Assembly: GCF_016919725.2 (NCBI RefSeq)
Contig: NZ_JAJERH010000042.1
Coordinates: 1 to 34,836, forward strand
Direction: 5' to 3'
Origin: Virgibacillus sp. AGTR
Lineage (GTDB): Bacteria; Bacillota; Bacilli; Bacillales; Amphibacillaceae
DNA: 34,836 bases
Shown here: positions 1 to 8,577 of the stretch, in pieces
Position numbering within the stretch: position 1 is the first letter of the stretch
Layout: each line of letters opens with the position of its first letter
Program-made: the position numbers and the translations under genes
Notes under the pieces: generated by a model
The model's database searches: none
What the model was told of the DNA's origin: nothing
Seen by the model: the letters and a program-made list of their open reading frames with translations, nothing else

Positions 1-63
1 ATTTTTCATTCTTTCTTAGATATTTTATGCTTTTTCTCAAATTTATTTCCAAAAACACAATAA

Positions 64-76
64 GTTATGATATAGT
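64..76 (+). promoter_or_regulatory. possible -10 region for the aro operon
   Basis: TATGAT at 66-71 is a good sigma-A -10 hexamer, about 37 bases before the aroC start. The sequence 17 bases upstream (TTATTT, 43-48) is a poor -35 box, so this may be a weak promoter, or the operon may be read mainly from genes upstream of the window. No other signal is visible in the first 107 bases. Confidence 0.3.
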
Positions 77-107
77 AATTAGAAAAATTCATAAAGGAGA
101 ATGTAAT

Positions 108-1277
108 GTGCGCTATTTAACTGCAGGAGAATCGCATGGAAAACAGCTAACGACCATTATAGAAGGCGTACCCGCCCAAATGCCACTGTTAAAAGATGAT
201 ATAAACAGCTCCCTTTTAAGAAGACAAAAGGGATATGGTAGAGGTAAACGAATGCAAATCGAGAAAGATCTTGTGGAAATTACAAGTGGTGTAAGACATG
301 GATATACACTTGGTTCCCCTTTATCACTCGTTATACATAATGATGATTATAAACATTGGATAGACATTATGGGAGAAGACCCAATCGAAGCTGATACAAA
401 AATCAGAAGAGTGGTTACACGACCAAGACCTGGTCATGCAGATTTAAATGGTGCTTTAAAATATGGACATAGGGATATTCGAAACATTTTAGAGCGTTCC
501 TCAGCTCGTGAAACTGCAGCACGTGTTGCGGCAGGAGCCGTAGCTAAAACGCTGTTAAAGCATCTTGGTATAGAAATTGTAGGTTATGTGAAAGAAATAG
601 CCGGTATTGAAGCAGTGGAGCAAGCGAATTATACTGCAAAAGAACGACAACAGATCTCTGAAGATTCCCCTGTAAGAGTATTAGATAAACAGGTTGAAGA
701 GAATATGATGCATGCTATTGATGTAGCAAAACAAGAAGGAGACTCTATTGGTGGAGTTGTTGAGGTATATGTCGAAGGGATGCCTGCTGGGATTGGTTCA
801 TATGTTCATTATGATCGTAAATTAGATAGCAGAATTGCAGGAAGTGTTGTTAGTATTAATGCATTTAAAGGTGTGGAATTTGGAATCGGTTTTGAAGCAG
901 CGAAGCGAAATGGTAGTGATGTGCATGACGAAATAGCTTGGGATCAAGACAAAGGATATTATCGAAAGACAAATCGACTTGGCGGCTTTGAAGGTGGTAT
1001 GACAACCGGCATGCCAATAATTGTTAAAGGTGTTATGAAGCCTATTCCAACTTTAATGAAGCGACCATTAACAAGTGTCGATATTGAAACAAAAGAGCCA
1101 TTCAAAGCAACTGTCGAACGCTCAGACGCATGTGCTGTACCTGCGGCAGCGGTTGTTATGGAACATGTTGTAGCTTTTGAATTAGCAAAGGCTCTTACAG
1201 AACAATTCTCAAGCGATCAATTTCCACAGTTACAACAAGCTGTTGAAGCGTATCGAGAAGAAATCAGGTGCTTTTAG
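108..1277 (+). CDS. aroC: chorismate synthase
   Basis: Converts EPSP to chorismate, the last step of the shikimate pathway, in the cytoplasm; the family needs reduced FMN. The 389-residue product (B. subtilis homologue about 390) carries the N-terminal signature GESHG (residues 7-11), the second signature from [15 protein letters not shown] to [13 protein letters not shown] (about 109-140), and the C-terminal [13 protein letters not shown] block. The GTG start at 108 follows AAAGGAGA (93-100) at a normal distance and gives the family N-terminus [11 protein letters not shown]. An in-frame ATG at 27 would add 27 residues of AT-rich leader with no family resemblance and is rejected. It is the first gene of the aro operon in this window; aroB begins one base after its stop. 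Confidence 0.96.
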   Translation: MRYLTAGESHGKQLTTIIEGVPAQMPLLKDDINSSLLRRQKGYGRGKRMQIEKDLVEITSGVRHGYTLGSPLSLVIHNDDYKHWIDIMGEDPIEADTKIRRVVTRPRPGHADLNGALKYGHRDIRNILERSSARETAARVAAGAVAKTLLKHLGIEIVGYVKEIAGIEAVEQANYTAKERQQISEDSPVRVLDKQVEENMMHAIDVAKQEGDSIGGVVEVYVEGMPAGIGSYVHYDRKLDSRIAGSVVSINAFKGVEFGIGFEAAKRNGSDVHDEIAWDQDKGYYRKTNRLGGFEGGMTTGMPIIVKGVMKPIPTLMKRPLTSVDIETKEPFKATVERSDACAVPAAAVVMEHVVAFELAKALTEQFSSDQFPQLQQAVEAYREEIRCF

Positions 1278-1278
1278 T

Positions 1279-2358
1279 ATGGAAACAGATGAAATCGTCG
1301 TCCATTCTAGCTCGCATGACTACCCTATTATTATAGGTGAAGGTATTCGTTATGAAGTACAATCTTTTCTTAAAAAAGATTATACTTCCATATTAATTGT
1401 TACGGATGAGCAAGTGGGTAAATTGTATTTAACGGATGTTCTAAGCGGACTTTCCACGGAGAATGTGTTTCATTCGATCATTCCGTCAGGTGAAAAAACA
1501 AAAAGTATCGAGTATTTTTATCAACTTCAAACAGAAGCGATAAGGTATGGTCTTGATCGGGAGTCATTAATGATTGCCTTAGGCGGAGGAGTCATTGGAG
1601 ATTTAACTGGATTTGTAGCTTCTACATTCATGCGTGGTATTGATTTTGTACAAATACCAACTACTATCTTGGCTCATGATAGTAGTGTAGGTGGAAAAGT
1701 AGCTATTAACCATCAAATGGGGAAGAATCTGATTGGCAGCTTTTACCCTCCTAAAAGTGTTATCTATGATGTGGAAACATTGCGGACATTAAATCAAAAA
1801 GAGATACGCTCTGGTTATGCAGAGTTAATAAAAGAAGCATTGATCTCTGATGAGTTCACTTTTCGTTCTTTTTTAAAAACGAATTTGCTTGCATTATCTT
1901 CAGAGGAACTTCAAGAGCATTTGCGCATAGGTATACAAATAAAGGCTAGGATTGTAGAGTCCGATGAAAAGGAGTCAGGCATTCGCAAATTTTTAAACTT
2001 AGGTCATACGCTTGGTCATGCCATTGAAGCTGAATTAGGCTATGGCTCGCTAGCACATGGTGAAGCTGTTGCAATCGGTCTATTATTTTCGCTACATGTA
2101 AGTGAAGATCTATTTTCAAGCAATCTACCATATCAAGCACTTTTCCAATGGCTACAACAAAATAATTACCCACTGAACTTTCAGTATGAGGATATGCAAT
2201 CAATTATTACGAAAATGAAAAAAGATAAAAAGAACGTGAAAAACATGATTCAGATGATACTTCTTGAAGAAATAGGAAAACCAATTGTAAAAGAAGTAAC
2301 GGATCAGCAAGTGGAGCATTATTTAAAATCTTTTGTAGGAAAGCTGGTGGCTAAGTGA
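1279..2358 (+). CDS. aroB: 3-dehydroquinate synthase
   Basis: Converts DAHP to 3-dehydroquinate, the second shikimate step; the family is cytoplasmic and uses NAD+ and a divalent metal. The product is 359 residues, the family's usual size. It shows the nucleotide-binding GGGVIGD (about 102-108), the IPTTILAHDSSVGGK stretch, and metal ligands in SGYAELIKEAL, LNLGHTLGHA and the following HGEAVAIG. I chose ATG 1279 (METDEIVV), preceded by AGGTG at 1265-1269. A TTG at 1243 in the same frame lies inside aroC and lacks a better ribosome site. The stop overlaps the aroH start by four bases, suggesting translational coupling. Confidence 0.95.
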   Translation: METDEIVVHSSSHDYPIIIGEGIRYEVQSFLKKDYTSILIVTDEQVGKLYLTDVLSGLSTENVFHSIIPSGEKTKSIEYFYQLQTEAIRYGLDRESLMIALGGGVIGDLTGFVASTFMRGIDFVQIPTTILAHDSSVGGKVAINHQMGKNLIGSFYPPKSVIYDVETLRTLNQKEIRSGYAELIKEALISDEFTFRSFLKTNLLALSSEELQEHLRIGIQIKARIVESDEKESGIRKFLNLGHTLGHAIEAELGYGSLAHGEAVAIGLLFSLHVSEDLFSSNLPYQALFQWLQQNNYPLNFQYEDMQSIITKMKKDKKNVKNMIQMILLEEIGKPIVKEVTDQQVEHYLKSFVGKLVAK

Positions 2359-2729
2359 CAAGAGGAGTTAGAGGGGCGACAACGGTTCCAAAAAATGAGG
2401 CGACTGTTATTATTGAAAACACAAAAATATTAATAGAGGAAATGGTTAGCAAAAACGGGATCGATCCCTTAGAGGTATCTCATGTTTTTATCTCTGTAAC
2501 AAAGGATATAACTGCTACGTTTCCTGCAAAAGCACTAAGAAAATTAACTGGATGGACTTATGTACCAGTTATGTGCATGACAGAGATTGATGTTCCAAAT
2601 AGTTTAAAGCTTTGTATACGTATCATGATGGTTGTAAATACCGATACACCACAACATAAAATTGATCATGTATTTCACAATCAAGCAGTCAACTTACGTC
2701 CAGATTTAACAGAAAAGGTAGGAGAGTAA
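2355..2729 (+). CDS. aroH: chorismate mutase, AroH type
   Basis: Rearranges chorismate to prephenate for tyrosine and phenylalanine synthesis. At 124 residues it belongs to the small monofunctional class typified by the trimeric B. subtilis enzyme, not the helical AroQ class. The start MTRGVRGATT, the FPAKALRKLTGW block, C74, E77 and R89 in CMTEIDV...CIRIMM, and the terminal LRPDL fit that family. The position equivalent to Tyr108 of B. subtilis is Phe107 here (HVF), by alignment from memory. The GTG start overlaps the aroB stop (GTGA) and has AGGAAAG upstream. The trp genes that follow aroH in B. subtilis are absent; hisC starts four bases later. Confidence 0.93.
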   Translation: MTRGVRGATTVPKNEATVIIENTKILIEEMVSKNGIDPLEVSHVFISVTKDITATFPAKALRKLTGWTYVPVMCMTEIDVPNSLKLCIRIMMVVNTDTPQHKIDHVFHNQAVNLRPDLTEKVGE

Positions 2730-2733
2730 AAGA

Positions 2734-3825
2734 ATGAAAGGTAAAGCGGCACTTGAGTTATTAGAACCATATCAACAAGGTAAACAGATACAGGATATCA
2801 AAGATCAATACGGAATAGATCGAATTGTAAAACTATCATCCAATGAAAATCCGTATGGTTATTCGAGTAAAATCGATGCATTTCTATTGGAACATAGACT
2901 AGGCTTCGATATGTACCCTGACGGTTACACTGCTGAATTACGCACTGCTCTTGCTCTAAAGTTAAAGGTGGAAGAATCTGAGATTGTTTTTGGAAGTGGT
3001 TCTGAAGAGATTGTTCAAATGATTTGTCGCGCGTTTTTATATCCGGGAGTAAATACGGTTATGCCTAAGCCAACTTTTCCACAGTACAAGCATAATGCCG
3101 TGATTGAAGGGGCGGAAATAAAAGAAATTCCAACAAAAGGTGGCTATCTTGACTTAGCATCAATACTTGCTGCTGTCGATGATGATACACAGGTTGTTTG
3201 GCTTTGTTCACCAAATAATCCCACAGGTAATGCAATGGCAAAACAAGACTTTTATGATTTTATAACAAGGTGCCCTGAGCATGTGCTTGTAGTTCTCGAT
3301 GAGGCATATTATGAATATTTAGATCCAGTAAGAGACTTAGAAAGTATAAAACAACTGCCCAATTTTAAGAACTTAATTATTTTACGTACGTTTTCAAAGG
3401 CATATGGGCTCGCTGGACTACGGATTGGCTATGGCTTAGCAGCTGAGCAAATTATCACTAAATTAAATGTCGTTCGAGGCCCTTTTAATACAACTTCCAT
3501 TGCCCAGAAATTAGCATTAATTGCATGGAAAGATGGTGAATTTTTAAACCAAACGATATCGAATAACAATCGTGTTAAGCGATCCTTTCAATACTTTTTG
3601 GATCAAATTGGTTGGGAATATTATCCATCGGAAACCAATTTTCTGCTCGTTTGCACACCTAAGAGTGGAATAGATTTATTTGAGTATTTAATAAAGCATG
3701 GATTTATTGTAAGACCAGGCGAGCTATTAGGTATCCCTAATACGATTCGCTTAACATTAGGGTTAGAAAAGGATATGGAACAGTTACAGCAACTACTTTT
3801 AACTTATAACAATGAGGAGACATAA
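2734..3825 (+). CDS. hisC: histidinol-phosphate / aromatic aminotransferase
   Basis: PLP-dependent class I/II aminotransferase of 363 residues. It transaminates imidazole-acetol phosphate in histidine synthesis and, as known for the B. subtilis enzyme encoded in its aro cluster, phenylpyruvate and hydroxyphenylpyruvate. Visible landmarks are LSSNENPYG (about 34-42), SPNNPTGN (159-166), LDEAYYEYL (188-196) and the PLP lysine in TFSKAYGLAGLRIGYG (K222). The ATG is preceded by AGGAG at 2720-2724. Its 3' end contains the ribosome site of tyrA (GAGGAG within codons for Glu-Glu), so the two genes are closely coupled. No other his gene is in the window, supporting an aromatic role in this operon. 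Confidence 0.93.
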   Translation: MKGKAALELLEPYQQGKQIQDIKDQYGIDRIVKLSSNENPYGYSSKIDAFLLEHRLGFDMYPDGYTAELRTALALKLKVEESEIVFGSGSEEIVQMICRAFLYPGVNTVMPKPTFPQYKHNAVIEGAEIKEIPTKGGYLDLASILAAVDDDTQVVWLCSPNNPTGNAMAKQDFYDFITRCPEHVLVVLDEAYYEYLDPVRDLESIKQLPNFKNLIILRTFSKAYGLAGLRIGYGLAAEQIITKLNVVRGPFNTTSIAQKLALIAWKDGEFLNQTISNNNRVKRSFQYFLDQIGWEYYPSETNFLLVCTPKSGIDLFEYLIKHGFIVRPGELLGIPNTIRLTLGLEKDMEQLQQLLLTYNNEET

Positions 3826-3826
3826 T

Positions 3827-4927
3827 GTGAAACGAAGAATAGTTATAGCAGGTCTTGGCCTGATCGGAGCATCCATAGCAAAAGGATTGGCTAGGGTAGC
3901 TGATCATCATATTATTGGTTACGACATCAATACAGCCACTCTAGAATATGCCAAGCAAAACAATATTGTTCATGAAGTAATAACAGAATTCCCTATGGAT
4001 GCCATCAATGCCGATTATATTATCCTAGCAGCACCTATATCGGAAACAATAGCTTTATTGCAAAAGCTAGATGAAGTACCTTTTCCAAATAGAGTTATTA
4101 TAAGTGATGTTTCATCAGTCAAGCAATCAGTTATCCATACAGCAAATCAGTTAAAAAATAAGAAGATCGTCTTTATTGGCGGCCATCCAATGGCAGGTTC
4201 ACATAAAAAAGGAATTGAAGCAGCTAAATCCCATTTATTTGAAAATGCAATCTATGTTTTAACACCTACTGTCAATAGTACAAATAATGAGGTAGAAGAG
4301 CTGAAAGAAATATTACTTCCAACCAAAAGTAAATTTATTACGTTAAATGCTGAAGAGCATGACGAGATGACCGGTGTCGTATCCCATTTTCCGCATTTAA
4401 TTGCATCCTCTTTAGTGCATCAAGCAGAACATTGGGCTAAAACGCATAGCTATCTTCCCAATCTTGCCGCTGGTGGGTTTCGTGATATTACGCGAATAGC
4501 TTCAAGTAATCCGACACTTTGGCAGGATATTTTTTATCACAATCGTAAGAAAATGTCACAGCTTTTGGAGGAATGGATAACAGAAATGCAATTTCTCAAA
4601 AATCTTGTGGATACTAGCAGTAAAAAAGAAATGATTCAATACTTAGATCGTGCTAAAAATTATCGAGATGGATTGGGTACTTCTGATAAAGGGATTATTC
4701 CATCGTATTATGATTTATATGTCGATATTCGTGATCAGACTGGGGCGTTAGCAGAGGTAACGCAATTGCTTGCCGACGAAAGTATAAGTATCAATAATAT
4801 ACAAATCTTGGAGATCCGTGAAGGTATCATGGGAGCATTGCGGTTAAGTTTTGCTACTCAGCAGTTACAAAAATCAAGTGAACATATTTTAAAACAGCAA
4901 GGATATGAAACGATGATTGAAAAGTAA
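3827..4927 (+). CDS. tyrA: prephenate dehydrogenase with C-terminal ACT domain
   Basis: Oxidatively decarboxylates prephenate to 4-hydroxyphenylpyruvate using NAD+, the committed step to tyrosine. The N-terminus has the dinucleotide-binding GLGLIGASIAKGL (about 9-21). GGHPMAGSHKKG (118-129) holds the family's catalytic histidine region, and the helical dimer domain follows. From about residue 290 (YYDLYVDIRDQTGALAEV) a C-terminal ACT domain suggests feedback control by an amino acid, presumably tyrosine. Length is 366 residues. GTG 3827 is the start: GAGGAGA at 3814-3820 sits correctly for it, whereas the ATG at 3812 overlaps that ribosome site and would not use it. Confidence 0.95.
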   Translation: MKRRIVIAGLGLIGASIAKGLARVADHHIIGYDINTATLEYAKQNNIVHEVITEFPMDAINADYIILAAPISETIALLQKLDEVPFPNRVIISDVSSVKQSVIHTANQLKNKKIVFIGGHPMAGSHKKGIEAAKSHLFENAIYVLTPTVNSTNNEVEELKEILLPTKSKFITLNAEEHDEMTGVVSHFPHLIASSLVHQAEHWAKTHSYLPNLAAGGFRDITRIASSNPTLWQDIFYHNRKKMSQLLEEWITEMQFLKNLVDTSSKKEMIQYLDRAKNYRDGLGTSDKGIIPSYYDLYVDIRDQTGALAEVTQLLADESISINNIQILEIREGIMGALRLSFATQQLQKSSEHILKQQGYETMIEK

Positions 4928-4958
4928 TCAGCAGTTAAAGAAAAGGATGTGAGAATGA

Positions 4959-6245
4959 TTGAAGGAGCAAAAACTACTTCCTACTGAAAATCCGCTACGT
5001 GGAGAAATAGAGGTACCTGGAGATAAGTCAATCTCTCATCGTTCCGTTATTTTTGGAGCTTTAGCAAATGGAGTGACAAGGGTAAGTCATTTTCTAGATA
5101 GTGAAGATTGTATGCGCACAGTTACTGCTTTTCGTGAAATGGGTGTTTCTATTGAAAAGCAAGGAAATTCTTTATTGATTGATGGGAAAGGTCCTGAAGC
5201 GTTAATCGAGCCGAAGGAACCTTTATATTTTGGAAACTCTGGTACAACGGCAAGACTCATGATAGGTGTCTTAGCGGGGCTTCCTTTCTTTACAACGGCA
5301 TACGGTGATGTATCTCTAACAAACAGACCAATGAATCGTGTGGTTGATCCTTTACGATTAATGGGAGCCATTATTGATGGTAGATTAGAAGGGAGTAAAC
5401 TTCCATTAGCCATAAGAGGAAATGGTTTAACAGGAATTGAGTACCGTTTACCTGTAAAAAGTGCACAAGTCAAATCAGCAGTATTGTTAGCAGGACTACT
5501 TGCAGATGGGAAAACAACTGTAGAGGAATCGACGGTTTCGCGAAATCATACAGAAACAATGCTTCAAGCCTTTGGAGCGTCAATACTAATTGAAGGTAGT
5601 ACCGTTTCACTACAAGGAAAACAACCGCTTACTGCTACCGATATATATGTACCAGGGGACATTTCTTCTGCTGCATTTTTCCTTGTGGCAGCTGCGATTG
5701 TTCCAGGAAGTAATGTGACATTACTAAATGTAGGTTTAAACGAGAGCAGGACAGGCATTATAGATGTATTAAAAGCAATGGGAGCGGCTGTCGAAGTGGG
5801 AAATATCCATAGAAAAGGTGGAGAATTATTAGGAAATATCTCAATCACTTATCAGGATTTACACGCTACGACTATCGAAGGTGATATGATTCCACGATTA
5901 ATCGATGAGATACCAGTAATTGCACTACTAGCAACGCAGGCAAAGGGAAGAACAATAATTAAAGATGCGAAAGAACTTCGAGTAAAGGAAACAGATCGAA
6001 TTAAAGCAGTTACAGAAGTTTTAACAAGCTTAGGAGCTAGGATTGAGGAAAGAGAAGATGGACTAATTGTTGAAGGTAAGTCAAAGCTAACCGGTAATAA
6101 AGTAGCATCTTATCACGATCATCGGATGGCTATGATGGCGACCATTGCCTCATTAATAACAGATGGTGAAGTAGTGATTGATGATATCTCCCCGGTTTCA
6201 ACTTCTTATCCTAGGTTCTTTCAAGATTTACAACAAATGAAGTAA
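4959..6245 (+). CDS. aroA: EPSP synthase (3-phosphoshikimate 1-carboxyvinyltransferase)
   Basis: Joins shikimate-3-phosphate and PEP to give EPSP, the substrate of AroC. It is 428 residues, the same length as the B. subtilis enzyme (named aroE there). PGDKSISHRS (20-29), FGNSGTTARLM (91-101), SAQVKSA and SRNHTE are visible. GDKS, SAQVK and RNHTE are motifs associated with class II EPSP synthases, the group that includes low-glyphosate-affinity enzymes; that trait is not shown here. Translation starts at TTG 4959 behind AAGGATGTGAG. An ATG at 4955 in another frame closes after a few codons. This is the last gene of the aro operon, followed by a terminator. Confidence 0.95.
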   Translation: MKEQKLLPTENPLRGEIEVPGDKSISHRSVIFGALANGVTRVSHFLDSEDCMRTVTAFREMGVSIEKQGNSLLIDGKGPEALIEPKEPLYFGNSGTTARLMIGVLAGLPFFTTAYGDVSLTNRPMNRVVDPLRLMGAIIDGRLEGSKLPLAIRGNGLTGIEYRLPVKSAQVKSAVLLAGLLADGKTTVEESTVSRNHTETMLQAFGASILIEGSTVSLQGKQPLTATDIYVPGDISSAAFFLVAAAIVPGSNVTLLNVGLNESRTGIIDVLKAMGAAVEVGNIHRKGGELLGNISITYQDLHATTIEGDMIPRLIDEIPVIALLATQAKGRTIIKDAKELRVKETDRIKAVTEVLTSLGARIEEREDGLIVEGKSKLTGNKVASYHDHRMAMMATIASLITDGEVVIDDISPVSTSYPRFFQDLQQMK

Positions 6246-6278
6246 GACGATGTATTTATATATGTGCAGGTAGCTAGA

Positions 6279-6310
6279 CTGTCGAGGAACTTTCTCGGCA
6301 GTTATTTTTT
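6279..6310 (+). terminator. terminator of the aro operon
   Basis: Hairpin CTGTCGAG (6279-6286) / CTCGGCAG (6294-6301), eight pairs with one G-U, followed by TTATTTTTT. It lies 34 bases after the aroA stop and looks like a standard intrinsic terminator. Confidence 0.85.
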
Positions 6311-6311
6311 G

Positions 6312-6520
6312 TAAGTTAAGAAAGTATAAAATCAGTGCAATGACTGCGTTAAGCCAAGTAGTTATTTTGAAATGTTTGATGTATATTGGCAATGCTCCGA
6401 CTAATTACTTCGCTTTCCGTGGGCACGGCCTCAACTAACTTTGCAAAGAAGAACACGTTGCAAAGTGGATTTTCGGCTCGCGCTAATCCCGCAGGAGTCT
6501 ACGTAATTAGTCTCCGCTAT
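6312..6520 (+). repeat. dispersed structured repeat, family 2, copy 1
   Basis: Begins TAAGTTAAGAAAGTATAAA right after the terminator T-run. Bases 6312-6407 match 34741-34836 at 95 of 96 positions. The right part holds a perfect inverted repeat, GACTAATTAC (6399-6408) and GTAATTAGTC (6503-6512), around a GC-richer core with CTTTCCGTGGG (6413-6423) and CCCGCAGGAGT (6488-6498). No reading frame of note. I recall elements with TTTCCGYGGGC ... CCCGCAGGAGTC as common between genes in Bacillaceae, but cannot name a formal family. Confidence 0.75.
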
Positions 6521-6654
6521 GCGAAGGTGCAACAATTCTTGTCATAAGTAATAGGTTGACTTTTTTTACAATGGGTAAAGTGAAAATCGCTATCTGTGAG
6601 TATAAAAGCAGCTGTGTTACTTCATGCTAGCGTTGTAGAGCCTGATAATAGCGA

Positions 6655-6776
6655 AGGCCGGCCACTTCAACTCCTGTGGGAAATGTTTGACCTGAAGATC
6701 CACTTTTTTGAGCGGGTTTTGCTAAAAAAGTTAGCGGAAGGACAAACCCCACGGAAAGGGAAGTGGGCAGCCGGAG
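6655..6776 (-). repeat. dispersed structured repeat, family 2, divergent inverted copy
   Basis: Read on the minus strand, it repeats the landmarks of the 6399-6512 core in the same order: CTTTCCGTGGG (6758-6748), CTAACTTT (6734-6727), AAAGTGGAT (6706-6698) and CCCACAGGAGT (6680-6670). Its ends also pair with each other: CCGGCCACTTC (6658-6668) against GAAGTGGGCAGCCGG (6760-6774). The end sequences differ from copy 1 yet remain complementary to one another. An open frame of 71 codons through it (6596-6811) is a by-product of the repeat, not a gene. Confidence 0.65.
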
Positions 6777-6792
6777 TGGTGGTCAAGCAAGC

Positions 6793-6819
6793 AGTAGCTA
6801 TTATTCCATAATAGCTACT
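6793..6819. repeat. perfect 12-bp palindrome
   Basis: AGTAGCTATTAT (6793-6804), spacer TCC, then ATAATAGCTACT (6808-6819): a perfect 12-bp inverted repeat with a three-base loop, just past the inverted repeat copy. It lacks a T-run on either side, so it is not a normal terminator. Its function is unknown. Confidence 0.6.
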
Positions 6820-7167
6820 AGAGGAAGCGTAGATCTGAGCATGTAGTGATAAGGACTGAGCGAATTTTGCTCCGTTTTTCTTATAATAGAAAAGGGATTT
6901 CACGCCAAGCTATTGTTTAGTTGGTATACGTTAGTTATCCAACGTGCTATTTTCAGCTGTTTCTTTCCCTCTAGACTACCAGTCGTTTTGAAGCAACTAA
7001 TTGCTTCAGATGATAAGTGGAATCAAAATAATAGCTAAAGATGAGAAGCTCGCATATGGAGAAATCTCAAGTAAACAAGTGACTATATAGAGGCTTCGTT
7101 ATGAGAGGAGTACGGTGATATTGGATGTCTGTATCGGTGGTAATATCTCCGAAGTCATGCTTTTATT
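6820..7167. other. gene-free stretch between the repeats and ypiA
   Basis: No credible coding frame and no RNA gene was recognised. It holds a small hairpin with a T-run (GAGC-7-GCTC then CGTTTTT, about 6858-6880) and a seven-base-pair hairpin GAAGCAA-CTAA-TTGCTTC (6991-7008). This stretch may be decayed sequence. Confidence 0.5.
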
Positions 7168-7196
7168 TTGAACATCATTCCTATTTTCGTTATGAT
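7168..7196 (+). promoter_or_regulatory. sigma-A promoter of ypiA
   Basis: TTGAAC (7168-7173), a 17-base spacer, and TATGAT (7191-7196). This predicts a transcript start near 7203 and a leader of about 65 bases before the ypiA GTG. Confidence 0.6.
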
Positions 7197-7266
7197 AAAG
7201 TGTACTACTAAATTTTCACACACGGATGGAATCATTTGATTTATATATACAAAAGGAGCGTTTAAT

Positions 7267-8538
7267 GTGGAAACAATAATGGAAGCTGTTCATTTAATGG
7301 AAGCAAAGCAGAGTGAAAAAGCGATCGAGCTTTTAGAGAATTATCTGCCCATGGCTGATGAGGAAGAGAAATATACGATTGCTGAATTGTACATCCAATG
7401 GGGATATCTTCAAGAAGCAAGTGTATTACTACAAGCATTAATACAACAGTTTCCTGCAGAAGGAGAACTAAAGGTAACCTTGGCTGATATTTATATCGAA
7501 TTGGAAGATGATGAAGCAGCCATACAATTATTAAACGAAATTCAAGAAGATGATCCGGCTTATGTACAGACGTTGATTCAGCTAGCTGATTTATATCAAG
7601 CACAGGGTTTATTTGAAGTAGCTGAGCAAAAATTACTGATGGCAAAGAATCGCGATCCTAATGAACCTATTCTGGACTTTGCTTTAGCAGAATTATATTT
7701 CTCTACAGGAGATTATCGAAAGGCAACAAATTATTACGAAAAAATTCTTCCTAAAGCAAAGGAAATTGCTAATGTTTCTATCAATGATCGAATTGCAGAG
7801 GCTTATGCCGCTTCTGGAGAATATGAACTAGCATTGACCTATTATCAAGATGAAGATAGCGAAAATCCGGATTCTTTATTTAAATATGGATTCACTGCTT
7901 ATCAAGCGGGAAGAAGCGATATTGCAAGAAAAGCTTGGGAACATGTTATTGAGATTGATACGTATTATCATACTGCATATTATCAATTGGCTAAAGTGTA
8001 TGAAGAGGAGGGGTTAGTGGAAAAAGCTTATGAAACAGCCCTAAAAGGCATTAAAGTGGATACCTTTAATAAAGAACTCTATTTTATGGCCGGCATGCTT
8101 GCCCATAAGCTTGAGAATGATGTGGAGAGTGAAACGCATATTAGGGAAGCCATTGCTATAGATCCTGACTTTAAAGAAGCCATCTTATTTTTGATTGAAT
8201 TATTAAAAAATAAAGCAGATTTTAAAGGAATTATTGACTTAATTATCGAAATTAAACATACAGGAGCAGATGACCCTCAGTATGAATGGGAGCTTGCCCG
8301 TGCATATAATGAAACGGAATCATATGATAATGCATTAAAACACTATAATGCTGCATATACTAACCTTAAAGATGATACTGACTTTCTTAAGGAATATGGT
8401 TACTTCTTAACAGAGGAGGGGAGGATGAAAGAGGCAATACCTGTGTTTGAGGCATATCTAACAACGCATCCAATAGATGATGATATTAGTGAGTTCCTTG
8501 CTCGGTTGAAGCAATCAGATAGTGAAAAAGAGTTATAG
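7267..8538 (+). CDS. ypiA: TPR-repeat protein YpiA
   Basis: A soluble protein of 423 residues built of tandem helical tetratricopeptide repeats. Repeated patterns such as ALAELYFSTGDYRKATNYYEKIL, AEAYAASGEYELALTYYQ and LARAYNETESYDNALKHYNAAY run through the whole length, and the protein is acidic. There is no signal peptide or catalytic motif. Length and position (between aroA and ypiB) match B. subtilis YpiA, whose precise role I do not know; a protein-protein scaffold is the safe inference. GTG 7267 is preceded by AAAAGGAG (7251-7256 region). It has its own promoter at 7168-7196 and probably continues into ypiB, 39 bases on. Confidence 0.85.
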   Translation: METIMEAVHLMEAKQSEKAIELLENYLPMADEEEKYTIAELYIQWGYLQEASVLLQALIQQFPAEGELKVTLADIYIELEDDEAAIQLLNEIQEDDPAYVQTLIQLADLYQAQGLFEVAEQKLLMAKNRDPNEPILDFALAELYFSTGDYRKATNYYEKILPKAKEIANVSINDRIAEAYAASGEYELALTYYQDEDSENPDSLFKYGFTAYQAGRSDIARKAWEHVIEIDTYYHTAYYQLAKVYEEEGLVEKAYETALKGIKVDTFNKELYFMAGMLAHKLENDVESETHIREAIAIDPDFKEAILFLIELLKNKADFKGIIDLIIEIKHTGADDPQYEWELARAYNETESYDNALKHYNAAYTNLKDDTDFLKEYGYFLTEEGRMKEAIPVFEAYLTTHPIDDDISEFLARLKQSDSEKEL

Positions 8539-8577
8539 AATGATCTTAGATGAATCGTGAAGGGGGCAAAGTCACTC

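Noticed and set aside
27-107. N-terminal extension of AroC from ATG 27
   Set aside because: GTG 108 has the correctly spaced AAAGGAGA and gives the conserved chorismate synthase N-terminus.
6596-6811. 71-codon open frame in the aroA-ypiA gap
   Set aside because: It runs through the inverted repeat copy, starts without a ribosome site, and resembles no protein family. The opposite-strand frame 6667-6903 has the same cause.
6991-7008. GAAGCAA-CTAA-TTGCTTC hairpin as a terminator
   Set aside because: Perfect seven-pair stem but no T-run and no gene directly upstream.
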